A DNA stretch of 45,148 nt from Candidatus Parachristensenella avicola (GTDB taxonomy: Bacteria > Bacillota > Clostridia > Christensenellales > UMGS416), in the NCBI GenBank assembly GCA_904420205.1, contig CAJFUN010000017.1, positions 1 to 45,148 on the forward strand. The letters run 5' to 3'. The first letter of the stretch is position 1, and each line of letters opens with the position of its first letter. A model generated the notes under the pieces. The model searched no databases and was not told the origin of the DNA. It saw only the letters and a program-made list of their open reading frames with translations. This document shows, one piece after another, positions 29,508 through 38,155 of this stretch. A program made the position numbers and the translations under genes.

Positions 29508-29740
29508 TTTCCTTCTTGTCTGTCGCTTTTCTTTTTATGAAGCATCTGGCGCAGCATTTGCGTCATCTCTGGATCTGGTTTACTAATATCATCAATCAGG
29601 ATTTCGCAATACTCAGCATCGCTTGTCTGAACGCACTTCATGCAGTTGTCACAAATTTTGTTTGGATCAAGGTCGCAGCGATTGCACTCGCCGCAATCCG
29701 TACATAGCTTATGTTCGTCCAGAATACACATCTTTTTCAT
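29504..29740 (-). CDS. Conserved small Cys-rich protein
   Basis: A 78-residue protein with eight closely spaced Cys: CILDEHKLCTDCGECNRCDL, then CDNCMKCVQ, and a further Cys in YCEILIDD. The spacing suggests binding of zinc or an iron-sulfur cluster. It converges with the recombinase, sharing 4 bp at the stops, and lies divergent to lexA across an 78-bp gap. SD GAGGGAAA is present. Function unknown. Confidence 0.75.
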   Translation of the reverse strand: MKKMCILDEHKLCTDCGECNRCDLDPNKICDNCMKCVQTSDAEYCEILIDDISKPDPEMTQMLRQMLHKKKSDRQEGN

Positions 29741-29758
29741 GTTTTTCCCTCTTTCTCA

Positions 29759-29772
29759 AGAACATTTGTTTA
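29759..29772. promoter_or_regulatory. SOS box upstream of lexA
   Basis: AGAACATTTGTTTA contains GAAC-N4-GTTT, one mismatch from the Gram-positive SOS box GAAC-N4-GTTC. It lies 20 bp before a TATAAT (29792-29797) and thus covers the -35 region of lexA. It also lies in front of the divergent Cys-rich gene. Confidence 0.75.
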
Positions 29773-29818
29773 TTTTCCCATGATGCTGTGTTATAATGCA
29801 ATAAAGGAGTTGAGCGAC

Positions 29819-30442
29819 ATGAGCGAATTCGATGAATTGACCACGAAGCAGCAGCAGGTCTTTGAATATATTAAGGAACACATTAATAAGGTTGGATATC
29901 CCCCTTCTGTACGGGATATCTGCAAATCCGTTGGCCTGCGCTCCACCTCTACCGCCCATGGCTATCTCGCAAGGTTGGAAAAAAAGGGATTGATCCGCCG
30001 CGACCCTTCCCTGCCTCGGGCTATCGAGGTATTAGATCCCGAATCAGAAATCCGCTCGAAGGTTGCCGCTGTTCCGGTGGTCGGATATGTCGCTGCCGGT
30101 CAGCCGATTCTAGCGACCGAAAATATTGAAGAATATCTTCCGTTGCCTCAAAGTTTAGTCCATCATGAAGAGACTTTTCTTTTGCGAGTTTCCGGCGAGT
30201 CGATGATTGATATCGGCATTCTAGATGGCGACTTAATTTTGGTCCGCCGCCAAGAAACAGCCGATAACGGAGATATTGTCGTTGCACTGCTGGAGACAGA
30301 AACAACGGCTACGGTGAAGCGATTCTTTAAAGAAGATGGGCATTTTCGTCTGCAGCCTGAAAACTCCACCATGGAGCCGATTATTGCCGATGATGTCCAC
30401 ATTGCCGGCAAGGTTATTGGGTTGATTCGTACCTTCCAGTAA
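29819..30442 (+). CDS. lexA: LexA repressor
   Basis: A 207-residue protein. The N-terminal winged HTH reads TTKQQQVFEYIKEHINKVGY, PPSVRDICKSVGLRSTSTAH. The autocleavage site is Ala93-Gly94 in YVAAGQP. The catalytic dyad is Ser128 (GESMID) and Lys167 (TVKRF). It represses SOS genes and cleaves itself when RecA is activated. ATG 29819 has AAAGGAG upstream; the open frame further back runs through the promoter and is rejected. The nearby SOS box implies autoregulation. Confidence 0.98.
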   Translation: MSEFDELTTKQQQVFEYIKEHINKVGYPPSVRDICKSVGLRSTSTAHGYLARLEKKGLIRRDPSLPRAIEVLDPESEIRSKVAAVPVVGYVAAGQPILATENIEEYLPLPQSLVHHEETFLLRVSGESMIDIGILDGDLILVRRQETADNGDIVVALLETETTATVKRFFKEDGHFRLQPENSTMEPIIADDVHIAGKVIGLIRTFQ

Positions 30443-30484
30443 GCCCGACTATCTTGACCTCTTTATTCTATCATAGTTGACAAG

Positions 30485-30516
30485 AAACCCGCATCCCAAA
30501 GATGCGGGTTTTCTTT
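30485..30516 (+). terminator. Terminator after lexA
   Basis: Stem AAACCCGCATC (30485-30495) / GATGCGGGTTT (30501-30511), loop CCAAA, then TTTCTTTTG. It separates lexA from the convergent hflX and probably also works on the - strand. Confidence 0.88.
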
Positions 30517-30533
30517 TGTTCTTTTGACTATGC

Positions 30534-32324
30534 CTAGGCTTTCAGCTTTGCCTGCACCGCCTGCGCCATTTCCTGGGAAAGGAGCGCCCGGATATGGATA
30601 CCATCCGCTTCATATCGCTGCTCCAACACCTTGCAGGCATCGTGCAGCTCGCCCATCAACTTTCCCTTATCATATGGGATAATCAGATCAACCGGCTGGA
30701 CCTGATCCGCCAGCTCTTGCTCCATTTTCTCCTTCAGCTTGCCAAGTCCGATGTCGTGCAAAGCGGAAATATCCACCCACGGCGATGCATCCGGAAGAAA
30801 ATGCGCTTGGCCGGGTTCACGATCCATTTTATTAAAGGCAATCAGCTTTTTCTTTTGCCCAGCGCCCAGCGTATTCAGCACCTGTTCAGCTACTTCATAC
30901 TGTGCCCTGCAGTCAGGCGAGGAAGCGTCTACTACATGCACCAGTAAATCAGCATACAACGCTTCTTCCAGCGTGGAATGGAAGGCATCGACCAAATCAT
31001 GGGGCAGCTTATGGATAAACCCAACCGTATCCACAATCAACGCCTCTGTGCCGCCAGGCAAATGAATGTGGCGAGTGAGCGGATCCAGCGTGGCGAAAAG
31101 CTTATCCTCCGCGAACGCATCCTGTGCACCCGACAACGTATTAAGCAGCGTGCTTTTCCCCGAATTGGTATATCCAACCAACGCAATAACAGGAACCTGG
31201 TTCCTACGGCGGCTACGCCGCATTACCTGCCGATGCTTCTCCAGCTCATCCACTTCATTTTCCAGGTCACGGATCCGGCGACGGATATACCGCCGATCGG
31301 TTTCAAGCTTGGATTCGCCAGGGCCGCGGGTTCCGATACCGCCTCCAAGTCGTGACATGGCGTTACCTTGTCCAGCTAACCGCGGCAGAAGGTATTTATA
31401 TTGGGCAAGTTCGACCTGTAGCTTACCTTCGTGGGTCGTCGCCCTTCGCGCGAAAATATCCAGAATCAACTGCGTGCGGTCAATCACCCGGCATCCAATT
31501 TCCTGCTCTAAACGTCGGGCCTGTGCACCAGTGATCTCGTCATCACAGATGATAAGATTAGCATCTAGGCTCTGCTTCAGCAGAGCAAGCTCTTGCAATT
31601 TACCCTTCCCTACATAGGTTGCGCTATCAATAGCCGGACGCTTTTGCAGCTCCATGTGCAGCACGATAGCGCCAGCCGTGTCTGCCAGCCTGGCGAGCTC
31701 CTCCATAGAAGATCGTCCTCTTCCGTCTAAATCCACCGCTAGTAGAATTGCCCGCTCTTCTGCCTGCGCCTGCCCGGCCAGCACTTGGGCCGACCGGCTG
31801 ATTGCTTCTTCATAAAACCGGATATCGTCCAGAAGCCGCTCGTGGGGAATTTGATTCGGCGCATAGGGGCCCAAGGTTTGGAATGTATACTCGCCGTTTT
31901 CATCCAGCGCCGTTAACATGCCGATATGAACACCCGTCACCTGGCCGTCCGAACACCCTACAGAAATCATCGCATCAAATTTCATACGGCGCAACGTACG
32001 CTCATCCACAGACGATAGATAGGGGTTTCCATCGGGGTGCGTATGGATGCATCGGATACCGCTCAACCGCCTCGCACCGCGGCGCACTTTAAGATCGGGC
32101 AGATTAACGCGGTCATGAGAGCCTATTGATACGTCCATTACCATGCCGTCCCGTGCCACATATACGGAAATCTCACGGTTTATTCGTCCCGTCATATCGG
32201 CAAGCACCCGCATGACCGGTTCAGAGATCATCTCATGACGCAGCAATTCCATATCCGCGTCATATAGTTTTTCCAGCTCATCTAGCTGTGCTTCACGAAT
32301 GCCCTGTGTATTGCCGTTGATCAA
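30534..32324 (-). CDS. hflX: GTPase HflX with N-terminal JAMM-like domain
   Basis: A 596-residue protein, about 170 residues longer than the common HflX. Residues about 165-590 are HflX: AVDLDGRGRSSMEELARLAD, GKGKLQELALLKQS, the glycine-rich box MSRLGGGIGTRGPGESKLET, G1 LVGYTNSGKSTLLN, switch II VDTVGFIHKLP, and FNKMD. HflX binds and splits ribosomes. Residues about 45-130 have CIHTHPDGNPYLSSVDERTL, an exact H-x-H-P-x6-S-x2-D JAMM zinc motif with Glu51 as a possible catalytic partner. The start is TTG 32324 behind GAAGGAGT. The leader contains a CGGCGG/CCGCCG hairpin. Confidence 0.93.
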   Translation of the reverse strand: MINGNTQGIREAQLDELEKLYDADMELLRHEMISEPVMRVLADMTGRINREISVYVARDGMVMDVSIGSHDRVNLPDLKVRRGARRLSGIRCIHTHPDGNPYLSSVDERTLRRMKFDAMISVGCSDGQVTGVHIGMLTALDENGEYTFQTLGPYAPNQIPHERLLDDIRFYEEAISRSAQVLAGQAQAEERAILLAVDLDGRGRSSMEELARLADTAGAIVLHMELQKRPAIDSATYVGKGKLQELALLKQSLDANLIICDDEITGAQARRLEQEIGCRVIDRTQLILDIFARRATTHEGKLQVELAQYKYLLPRLAGQGNAMSRLGGGIGTRGPGESKLETDRRYIRRRIRDLENEVDELEKHRQVMRRSRRRNQVPVIALVGYTNSGKSTLLNTLSGAQDAFAEDKLFATLDPLTRHIHLPGGTEALIVDTVGFIHKLPHDLVDAFHSTLEEALYADLLVHVVDASSPDCRAQYEVAEQVLNTLGAGQKKKLIAFNKMDREPGQAHFLPDASPWVDISALHDIGLGKLKEKMEQELADQVQPVDLIIPYDKGKLMGELHDACKVLEQRYEADGIHIRALLSQEMAQAVQAKLKA

Positions 32325-32360
32325 AATATTGTACTCCTTCCGGCGGCACGCCGCCGAATA

Positions 32361-32401
32361 AAAAGATAAGAAAAAGCTGTATCAAACAGCTTTTTCTTAT
32401 C
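32361..32401 (-). terminator. Terminator of the EF-G-like gene
   Basis: A perfect 15-bp stem GATAAGAAAAAGCTG (32365-32379) / CAGCTTTTTCTTATC (32387-32401) with a 7-nt loop. On the - strand TTTT follows. It sits ten bases past the EF-G-like stop and before hflX, which keeps the two transcripts apart. Confidence 0.9.
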
Positions 32402-32410
32402 ATACCATAT

Positions 32411-34498
32411 TTATTCGTCGTCCACCATGTCCTTTTTCGCCTGTTCAATGACTTTTTGTGCCATATTGGCAGGCATCTCCTCATACCGCTCAAACTTCAT
32501 GGTAAAGGAGCCGCGCGCTTGCGTCATGGAGCGTAAATCCGTCGCATACTTAAACATTTCACCCATTGGCACCTCGGCGACCACCTCCTGCATGCCGTTA
32601 CCTATGGGATTCATCCCTTGGATACGCCCACGACGGCGGTTCAAATCGCCGATAATATCGCCCATGTTTTCCTCTGGCACTTGCACCTGAACCGTACAAA
32701 TCGGCTCTAACAACACGGGGCTTGCTTCCGCACATCCCTTCTTAAAAGCCAAGCTTGCCGCCGTCTTAAATGCCATTTCTGAAGAATCTACAGGATGGTA
32801 AGAGCCGTCTACCAAGGATGCCCTGAGATTCACCACCGGATAACCGGCTAATACGCCTTTTTGGATGCAGTCGCGCAATCCCTTTTCTACAGCCGGAATA
32901 TACTGCCTTGGAACCGAACCGCCGACAACCTTATCGACAAATTCAAAGGTGGTATCCGAACCAATAATCGGCTCAAATTCAACCCAAATATCGCCGAATT
33001 GGCCATGTCCGCCCGATTGCTTTTTATGGCGGCCCTGCACCTTGACAGCCTTGCGGATCGTTTCACGATAGGGAATTTTCGGATCGCTTAGTATGGCCTT
33101 GGCGTTGAATTTGCTTTGCAGCTTGTTGATAATCACATCCAACTGCAATTCCCCTTGGCCGGAAATCAACGTTTCACCAGTCATCGGCGACTTGCCCACA
33201 TGGAAGGAAGGATCCTCCTCCTGCAGGCGGGCGAGTCCAGAGAATACCTTATCCTCTTCGCCTTGCTTTTCAGCCGCTACGGCAAAGCTAATGCAGGGTT
33301 CTGGGAATACAATCGGATCGAAACGATATCCGTGGTTGCTGGATGTTAGCGTGTCAGACGTATTGGTGCCTACCAGCTTGGTCATCGTTCCGATATCACC
33401 CGCATGCAGCACAGGAAGCGGGATCTGCTTCTTGCCCAGCATGGTTGAGATATTGTTTGGTTTCTCCGGTTTACCGGTCGTAGCGTTCACCGTGCTGGCC
33501 TTATCCGCCGTTAAAACACCGGATACGACCTTAACCATCGAAATTTTCCCGACGAAGTTATCTGAGATTGTCTTAAAAACAAAAGCCGCCAGATGGCCTT
33601 CTTCACTAACGGAGAGGCTGATGCGCTCGCCGGTCTTGAGATCCTGCGCCTCCACCGGCTTCGCTTGGGCTGCAGTAGGCATATTTTCTACGATTGTATC
33701 TAGAAGCGGAGCAATATTCTTATTTTCTAATGCGGAACCGCAAAGGATGGGGGCAATTTCACCGCTTCGGATGCCGATGCGCAGGCCTTCTATGATCTCC
33801 TCATTGGTCAATTCGCCGGCATCAAAATATTTCTCCATGAGCTCATCGCTGGCCGAAGCCGCCGATTCCATAAGCCCAGCCCGAATCTCTTCCAATTGAT
33901 CCGTCATCTCGGCGGGTACCGGGCATTCTTTCAAACCCTTGTCCTCAAAAAGATAGGCGACGTTTTTTAGCACATCCACATATCCTTTAAATCCGCCATC
34001 CATAATGGGCAGCTGAATCGGCGCAACCTTAGTGTCATGTTTTTCCTTTATTTGTTCCAAGGTTTTCATGAAATTGGCATGCTCCCGATCCAGCTGACTA
34101 ATATAAATCAGCTTCGATACGCCATGCTCCTCACAGGCCTCCCAGGCCTTATCCGCACCGACCGTCCAGCCGGAAGAAGCATTTAGAACGATAACAGCGC
34201 CCTCGACAACACGCAGAGCGCTGGACATTTCGCCCACCATGTCAAAGTAGCCAGGGACATCCAGAATATTAATCTTTACACCTTTCCATTCAATAGAAGC
34301 CAATGCCAATGAGATGGAAATGCCACGCTTGATCTCTTCAGGGTCATAGTCTGTAACGCAGGTGCCATCCGTCGTACGCCCCATGCGGTCTGTGGCGCCG
34401 GCATTAAAAATCATCGCTTCTGTCAGCGACGTTTTACCTTTGCCACCATGGCCAAGCATCGCAATGTTACGAATCTCATTGGCTTTATACTCTCTCAT
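32411..34498 (-). CDS. EF-G-like translational GTPase (second EF-G type)
   Basis: A 695-residue protein with the five-domain EF-G length. G1 is GHGGKGKTS, switch I is RGISIS, switch II is DVPGYFDMVGE, and the G4 position is SQLD (134-137) in place of NKxD. Domain IV and V landmarks include SGGHGQFGDIWVEFEPI, AFKTAASLAFKKGCAEASPV and EPICTVQVQVPEENMGDIIG. Tyr84 stands where canonical EF-G has the catalytic His (DTPGHVD). These traits mark the EF-G2/FusA2-like group, whose role differs from main translocase EF-G and is often uncertain. The gene is monocistronic with SD GGGGGAAC. The main fusA is expected elsewhere. Confidence 0.88.
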   Translation of the reverse strand: MREYKANEIRNIAMLGHGGKGKTSLTEAMIFNAGATDRMGRTTDGTCVTDYDPEEIKRGISISLALASIEWKGVKINILDVPGYFDMVGEMSSALRVVEGAVIVLNASSGWTVGADKAWEACEEHGVSKLIYISQLDREHANFMKTLEQIKEKHDTKVAPIQLPIMDGGFKGYVDVLKNVAYLFEDKGLKECPVPAEMTDQLEEIRAGLMESAASASDELMEKYFDAGELTNEEIIEGLRIGIRSGEIAPILCGSALENKNIAPLLDTIVENMPTAAQAKPVEAQDLKTGERISLSVSEEGHLAAFVFKTISDNFVGKISMVKVVSGVLTADKASTVNATTGKPEKPNNISTMLGKKQIPLPVLHAGDIGTMTKLVGTNTSDTLTSSNHGYRFDPIVFPEPCISFAVAAEKQGEEDKVFSGLARLQEEDPSFHVGKSPMTGETLISGQGELQLDVIINKLQSKFNAKAILSDPKIPYRETIRKAVKVQGRHKKQSGGHGQFGDIWVEFEPIIGSDTTFEFVDKVVGGSVPRQYIPAVEKGLRDCIQKGVLAGYPVVNLRASLVDGSYHPVDSSEMAFKTAASLAFKKGCAEASPVLLEPICTVQVQVPEENMGDIIGDLNRRRGRIQGMNPIGNGMQEVVAEVPMGEMFKYATDLRSMTQARGSFTMKFERYEEMPANMAQKVIEQAKKDMVDDE

Positions 34499-34801
34499 GA
34501 CTTTGTTCCCCCTTATTTGCTTTCACCGCAAAATACGGTAAACGTGTATCATTGATTTCATTGTATCAAATGATATGCCAAATTGGAAGGGATTTTTTTA
34601 TGCAAAACTGACTGATATAACGCATTTTCTGTAAAATCGAATGTTTGATTCATGTTGTTTTTGTAATGTACGGATATAATACTTGGTTTGGACAAAATGT
34701 GATAAATTAAAGCAACTACAGACAAATGAATACCATAACAATTAGCCAACAGAAAATATGAATTTTCTATGAACTCACCTTTCTTTTCTTCAATCGGGCA
34801 C
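34499..34801. other. AT-rich gap without gene
   Basis: About 300 bp, markedly more AT-rich than its surroundings. On the - strand TTCCAA, 17 bp, TACAAT lies about 85 bp before the EF-G-like start and is a weak candidate promoter. The only longer ORF (34558-34845, - strand) starts inside the dnaB terminator and has no SD or recognisable domain. Nothing else is seen. Confidence 0.5.
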
Positions 34802-34838
34802 AAAAAAAGAAGCTCCGCCACGCATAGAGAAGCTTCTT
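34802..34838 (-). terminator. Terminator after dnaB
   Basis: On the - strand AAGAAGCT, a 16-nt loop and AGCTTCTT are followed by TTTTT. It is 18 bp past the dnaB stop and ends the yybS-rplI-dnaB operon. Confidence 0.8.
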
Positions 34839-34855
34839 CCTGCAAAATTAGTGTG

Positions 34856-36247
34856 TTATTGCTGAACGCGTGAGGCGCCTATTGGCGCATCCAAATCGCG
34901 ATAAGATGCATTGGCGCTGTCCCACATCATTTTTACCGTACCTGTGGGGCCGTTCCGATTTTTGGCGATGATAATTTCCGCCTCATTGGTAATGGTCGCC
35001 GGATCAACATCCTTTTTCATATTGGCGTAATAAGCATCCCGGTAAAGAAAAATGACCACATCCGCATCCTGCTCAATAGCGCCGGAATCACGTAGATCTG
35101 ATAAGATTGGTTTAGGCGGATCCCGACGGTCAGGGCCTCGGGAAAGCTGGGACAGCAGAATGATAGGCACTTCAAGCTCACGCGCCATAATTTTCAGGGC
35201 TCGCGTCATTTCCGCCACCTCTTGTTGATGGCTTTCTGGGGTTTTTCCTCCGCCAGCACCTGATATCAGCTGCAAATAGTCAATGATAACCAGTGAAAGC
35301 CCACGCTCCATTTTCAACCTTCGGCATTTGGAGCGCATTTCCATCACTGTAATGGATGATGTGTCGTCGATATAAATCGAAGTATCACTGAGCGTACCAG
35401 CCGCCCGAATTAGCCGGTCCATTTCCTGATCCTGCTGAATCCGTCCGGTGCGCAGATTTTGAAGCGGGATATAACCAATAGAGGAAAGCATGCGGGCCGC
35501 AATATCTTCATAGGGCATTTCCAGGGAAAAAATCGCCACAGTAGCGTTCGGATTATTCCGGGGCACCTGCTCTGCAATATTCAACACAAAGGCTGATTTA
35601 CCCATAGAAGGCCGTGCCGCCAGCAGGATTAACTCATTATTGCGCAAGCCGCCCAGCCAATTGTCCAGCGCATTGAACCCTGTGCGTAAACCGGCCAAAG
35701 CGTCAGGATCCCTCATGAGCAAATCTACCTTATCCAGCGTCTTATTGACAGCCTCTTGGATTGATACAAAGCTCTGCTTTTGCTTGTTCTGCGAAATCGT
35801 AAAGATTGCCCGTTCCGCATTATGAAGGATATCGAAAACCTCTTGTCCAGAAAACGCATCCTCTGTTATCTTAGCGCAAGCTGAAATCAGGCGGCGCAGC
35901 AGGCTCTTGCCTGAAACGATTCGGATGTAATCATCAATATGAGCGGCAGTCGGCACAAAGCGATTCAATTCGGTAATATATTCGTAACCGCCCAGCGCTT
36001 CCAGGTTTCCGTCTTTTTCCAGCTGATCCGTCAGGGTCACAAAATCGACCGGCTGGGCTGATCGCGAGAGCGTGACCATAGCTTCATAGATCCGCTTATG
36101 GATTTCAAAGTAGAAATCCTCCGCCGTAAGGACTTCCATCGCGGCGGCTACAGCATCCGGCGAGATCATCATGGCGCCCAGAACGGATTTCTCCGCATTT
36201 GGACTGTTCGGCATCACCCTGGCCGCTCCAATTTGTTCCTGGCTCAT
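34856..36247 (-). CDS. dnaB: Replicative DNA helicase DnaB
   Basis: A 463-residue protein. The N-terminal domain is PNSPNAEKSVLGAMMISPDA...; the linker region is FVSIQEAVNKTLDKVD. The RecA-like core has Walker A LLAARPSMGKSAFVLN, Walker B-type LVIIDYLQLISG, SQLSRGPDRR, LSDLRDSGAIEQDADVVIFL and the final NRNGPTGTVKMMWD. It unwinds the fork in 5'-3' direction as a hexamer. The start is one base after rplI; its SD lies in the end of rplI. Confidence 0.97.
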   Translation of the reverse strand: MSQEQIGAARVMPNSPNAEKSVLGAMMISPDAVAAAMEVLTAEDFYFEIHKRIYEAMVTLSRSAQPVDFVTLTDQLEKDGNLEALGGYEYITELNRFVPTAAHIDDYIRIVSGKSLLRRLISACAKITEDAFSGQEVFDILHNAERAIFTISQNKQKQSFVSIQEAVNKTLDKVDLLMRDPDALAGLRTGFNALDNWLGGLRNNELILLAARPSMGKSAFVLNIAEQVPRNNPNATVAIFSLEMPYEDIAARMLSSIGYIPLQNLRTGRIQQDQEMDRLIRAAGTLSDTSIYIDDTSSITVMEMRSKCRRLKMERGLSLVIIDYLQLISGAGGGKTPESHQQEVAEMTRALKIMARELEVPIILLSQLSRGPDRRDPPKPILSDLRDSGAIEQDADVVIFLYRDAYYANMKKDVDPATITNEAEIIIAKNRNGPTGTVKMMWDSANASYRDLDAPIGASRVQQ

Positions 36248-36248
36248 C

Positions 36249-36698
36249 CTACTCTCCAGCGACGATATTAACCTTCAATTCAGCGGCTATATTGGCATAT
36301 AATTTCAGCTGCACCGTATGGACGCCCAGTTCCTTGATGGTATCCTTGATCACGATTTTTTTCTTATCCATCTCCAGGCCATGCTGTGCCTTCAGCGCGT
36401 CGGCAATCTGCTGCGTATTCACGGAACCAAACACCTTCCCGCCTTCGCCAACACGAATGGCAACGGTCACCTCCAGCTGTTTTACTCGCGCTGCCAGCAC
36501 CCGAGCTTCTTCCTCTTCCTGCTGCTTTTTATGCTGCTGCGCCTTTAACTTATTCTCTTGCGCGGTAATATTTGCGCTGGTCGCCTCCGTAGCTAGCTTT
36601 CGCGGAAATAGGAAATTTCGTGCGTATCCATCGGATACGTTCACAATCTCACCTTTTTTCCCCGTACCCTTCACATCGGCATTTAGAATCACTTTCAT
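36249..36698 (-). CDS. rplI: Ribosomal protein L9
   Basis: A 149-residue protein with the N-domain signature [36 protein letters not shown], a long connecting helix ([20 protein letters not shown]) and the C-domain ([20 protein letters not shown]). It binds 23S rRNA near the L1 stalk base. SD GGAGAG. It lies between the DUF2232 gene and dnaB. Confidence 0.97.
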   Translation of the reverse strand: MKVILNADVKGTGKKGEIVNVSDGYARNFLFPRKLATEATSANITAQENKLKAQQHKKQQEEEEARVLAARVKQLEVTVAIRVGEGGKVFGSVNTQQIADALKAQHGLEMDKKKIVIKDTIKELGVHTVQLKLYANIAAELKVNIVAGE

Positions 36699-36729
36699 GG
36701 TATGCTCTCCTCCTCTATCCTATATGATG

Positions 36730-38097
36730 TTAAACGTGGTCTTCTGGATCGGATGAATTCGTCGTATCCTGTCTGTCGGAGCCTCCCTGCCGCTTACGCG
36801 GCGTACGCTCCATACAGGCCTCTTCCTCCTGCTCCCGCTCTAGCTTGGCGATAAAAGCCCGAACATGAATATCCAACTCTCTGGGATCATCTTTATACCG
36901 GTTCACCAGCGCCTGCATCTGGACTGTATGTCCCCGCAGCAGGAACATTCTACGGAATTGGAACGATGTATCCGCAATACCCAGCAGCATAAAAGCTGTG
37001 CCTAGGAAAGCAGATCCGATGAGCAGCAGCGCTACCCTGGCGCCCAGGGGTACGCCCTTTGATCGCAGCCAAAAAGCGGCAAAGGACACGCCCTGTATCA
37101 TCAGAAGCGCTTGGGCAATCCAATACAGCGCATTAACGCCGGAAGCCAACACGGTATTGGTCGTCGTTTGCGTAAAGAATGCAATAACCATCACCAGCAT
37201 GCAGCCCAGCAGCAGGGAACGGGGAAGCGACCAACGGATGAAGGATGGCGGCAGCGAGGTCGGCACAATGCATCGATCCAAAGACTTTTGACCATAAAAT
37301 CGATTTTTTAGCGCAAATCCAGGAAAGATCCATGCCGCAGCACCTACTAGCGCCGTTAAGATGATCACGACCGTCGGCGCATATAGACGTATGATCCCTT
37401 CATAGGTTGGCATCACGCGCTCGATAAACTTATCCATGGGAAGCGAAGCGATTTCAGTCATCAGCCGGTTAAGCGATGCGAAGTCTGCCGCAGAGGCATC
37501 CATCGCCCACTCCAGTAGCGCCTGCTGGGCCGCGGCCATAGTCACCAACGCGCTTCCCTCACCTTGACGCCGAAAAAGCTGCTCAAGCGCCGACAGTAAG
37601 ACCGTTAAGGGATCCTGACGGTATAACAAATACACCAGCAGCATGGACAGGGCCAGTGCGAGGAAAGCTGCTGCAAAGCTATAGACAAGTCCATCGGCAA
37701 AGCCTGCACGCTTCTTAAAAAAGAATAAGGCGGCAATGGTCGGAATCATGCAAATAAACCATAGCCCAAATCCGGCCGCGCCCCATATCCATCCACCTAC
37801 CAAGGCTAGCACCACGCCCATGACTACAGTCTGCGCCCAACCGCCAAGGCGAGCGTCATAATAGACCGACAAATAGACGCATAACAACAGCACCGGTGGC
37901 ACAATCACGCCGATGCAAGTCAATATCGCTAATACTAACGGGGCTATGTATCGAATCCAAGCTTTTTCAGGGATACGGACCAAATCAACACATCCTTTCC
38001 TTTCACTATGGAAAAGGCTTCCCCCCTTAACCGTATCAATTATTGTATCATTTTGCGCGGCCTTTGTCACGTCGTTATTTTGCCTATCGCTCGCCAT
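36730..38097 (-). CDS. YybS-like DUF2232 membrane protein
   Basis: A 455-residue membrane protein with around eight hydrophobic segments (YIAPLVLAILTCIGVIVPPV; GLVYSFAAAFLALALSMLLV; FLGTAFMLLGIADTSFQFRR). Family and gene order match YybS of Bacillus. The cytosolic C-terminus is highly charged (KLEREQEEEACMERTPRKRQ). The start ATG 38097 has GGGAGGC upstream; the longer open frame reads through the terminator of the preceding gene. In B. subtilis gdpP follows yybS, but here rplI follows directly after 31 bp. Confidence 0.8.
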   Translation of the reverse strand: MASDRQNNDVTKAAQNDTIIDTVKGGSLFHSERKGCVDLVRIPEKAWIRYIAPLVLAILTCIGVIVPPVLLLCVYLSVYYDARLGGWAQTVVMGVVLALVGGWIWGAAGFGLWFICMIPTIAALFFFKKRAGFADGLVYSFAAAFLALALSMLLVYLLYRQDPLTVLLSALEQLFRRQGEGSALVTMAAAQQALLEWAMDASAADFASLNRLMTEIASLPMDKFIERVMPTYEGIIRLYAPTVVIILTALVGAAAWIFPGFALKNRFYGQKSLDRCIVPTSLPPSFIRWSLPRSLLLGCMLVMVIAFFTQTTTNTVLASGVNALYWIAQALLMIQGVSFAAFWLRSKGVPLGARVALLLIGSAFLGTAFMLLGIADTSFQFRRMFLLRGHTVQMQALVNRYKDDPRELDIHVRAFIAKLEREQEEEACMERTPRKRQGGSDRQDTTNSSDPEDHV

Positions 38098-38135
38098 AAA
38101 AATGCCTCCCGCGCTTGATGGGCGCAGAGAGGCAT
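38097..38135 (-). terminator. Terminator after GH28 gene, overlapping yybS SD
   Basis: On the - strand ATGCCTC pairs with GAGGCAT (38102-38108 with 38129-38135), plus inner GCGC pairs, followed by TTTTT. The right arm contains the GGGAGGC SD of the yybS gene and the T-run touches its ATG, so the hairpin could mask initiation on read-through mRNA. Confidence 0.75.
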
Positions 38136-38155
38136 ATAGCTTGCCGAACAGCGGC

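Noticed and set aside
33093..33899. 268-codon ORF on the + strand
   Set aside because: It is antisense to the EF-G-like gene, which has complete conserved motifs; no start signal or domain.
34558..34845. 95-codon ORF on the - strand
   Set aside because: It starts inside the dnaB terminator hairpin, lacks an SD and has no recognisable domain; the AT-rich gap explains it.
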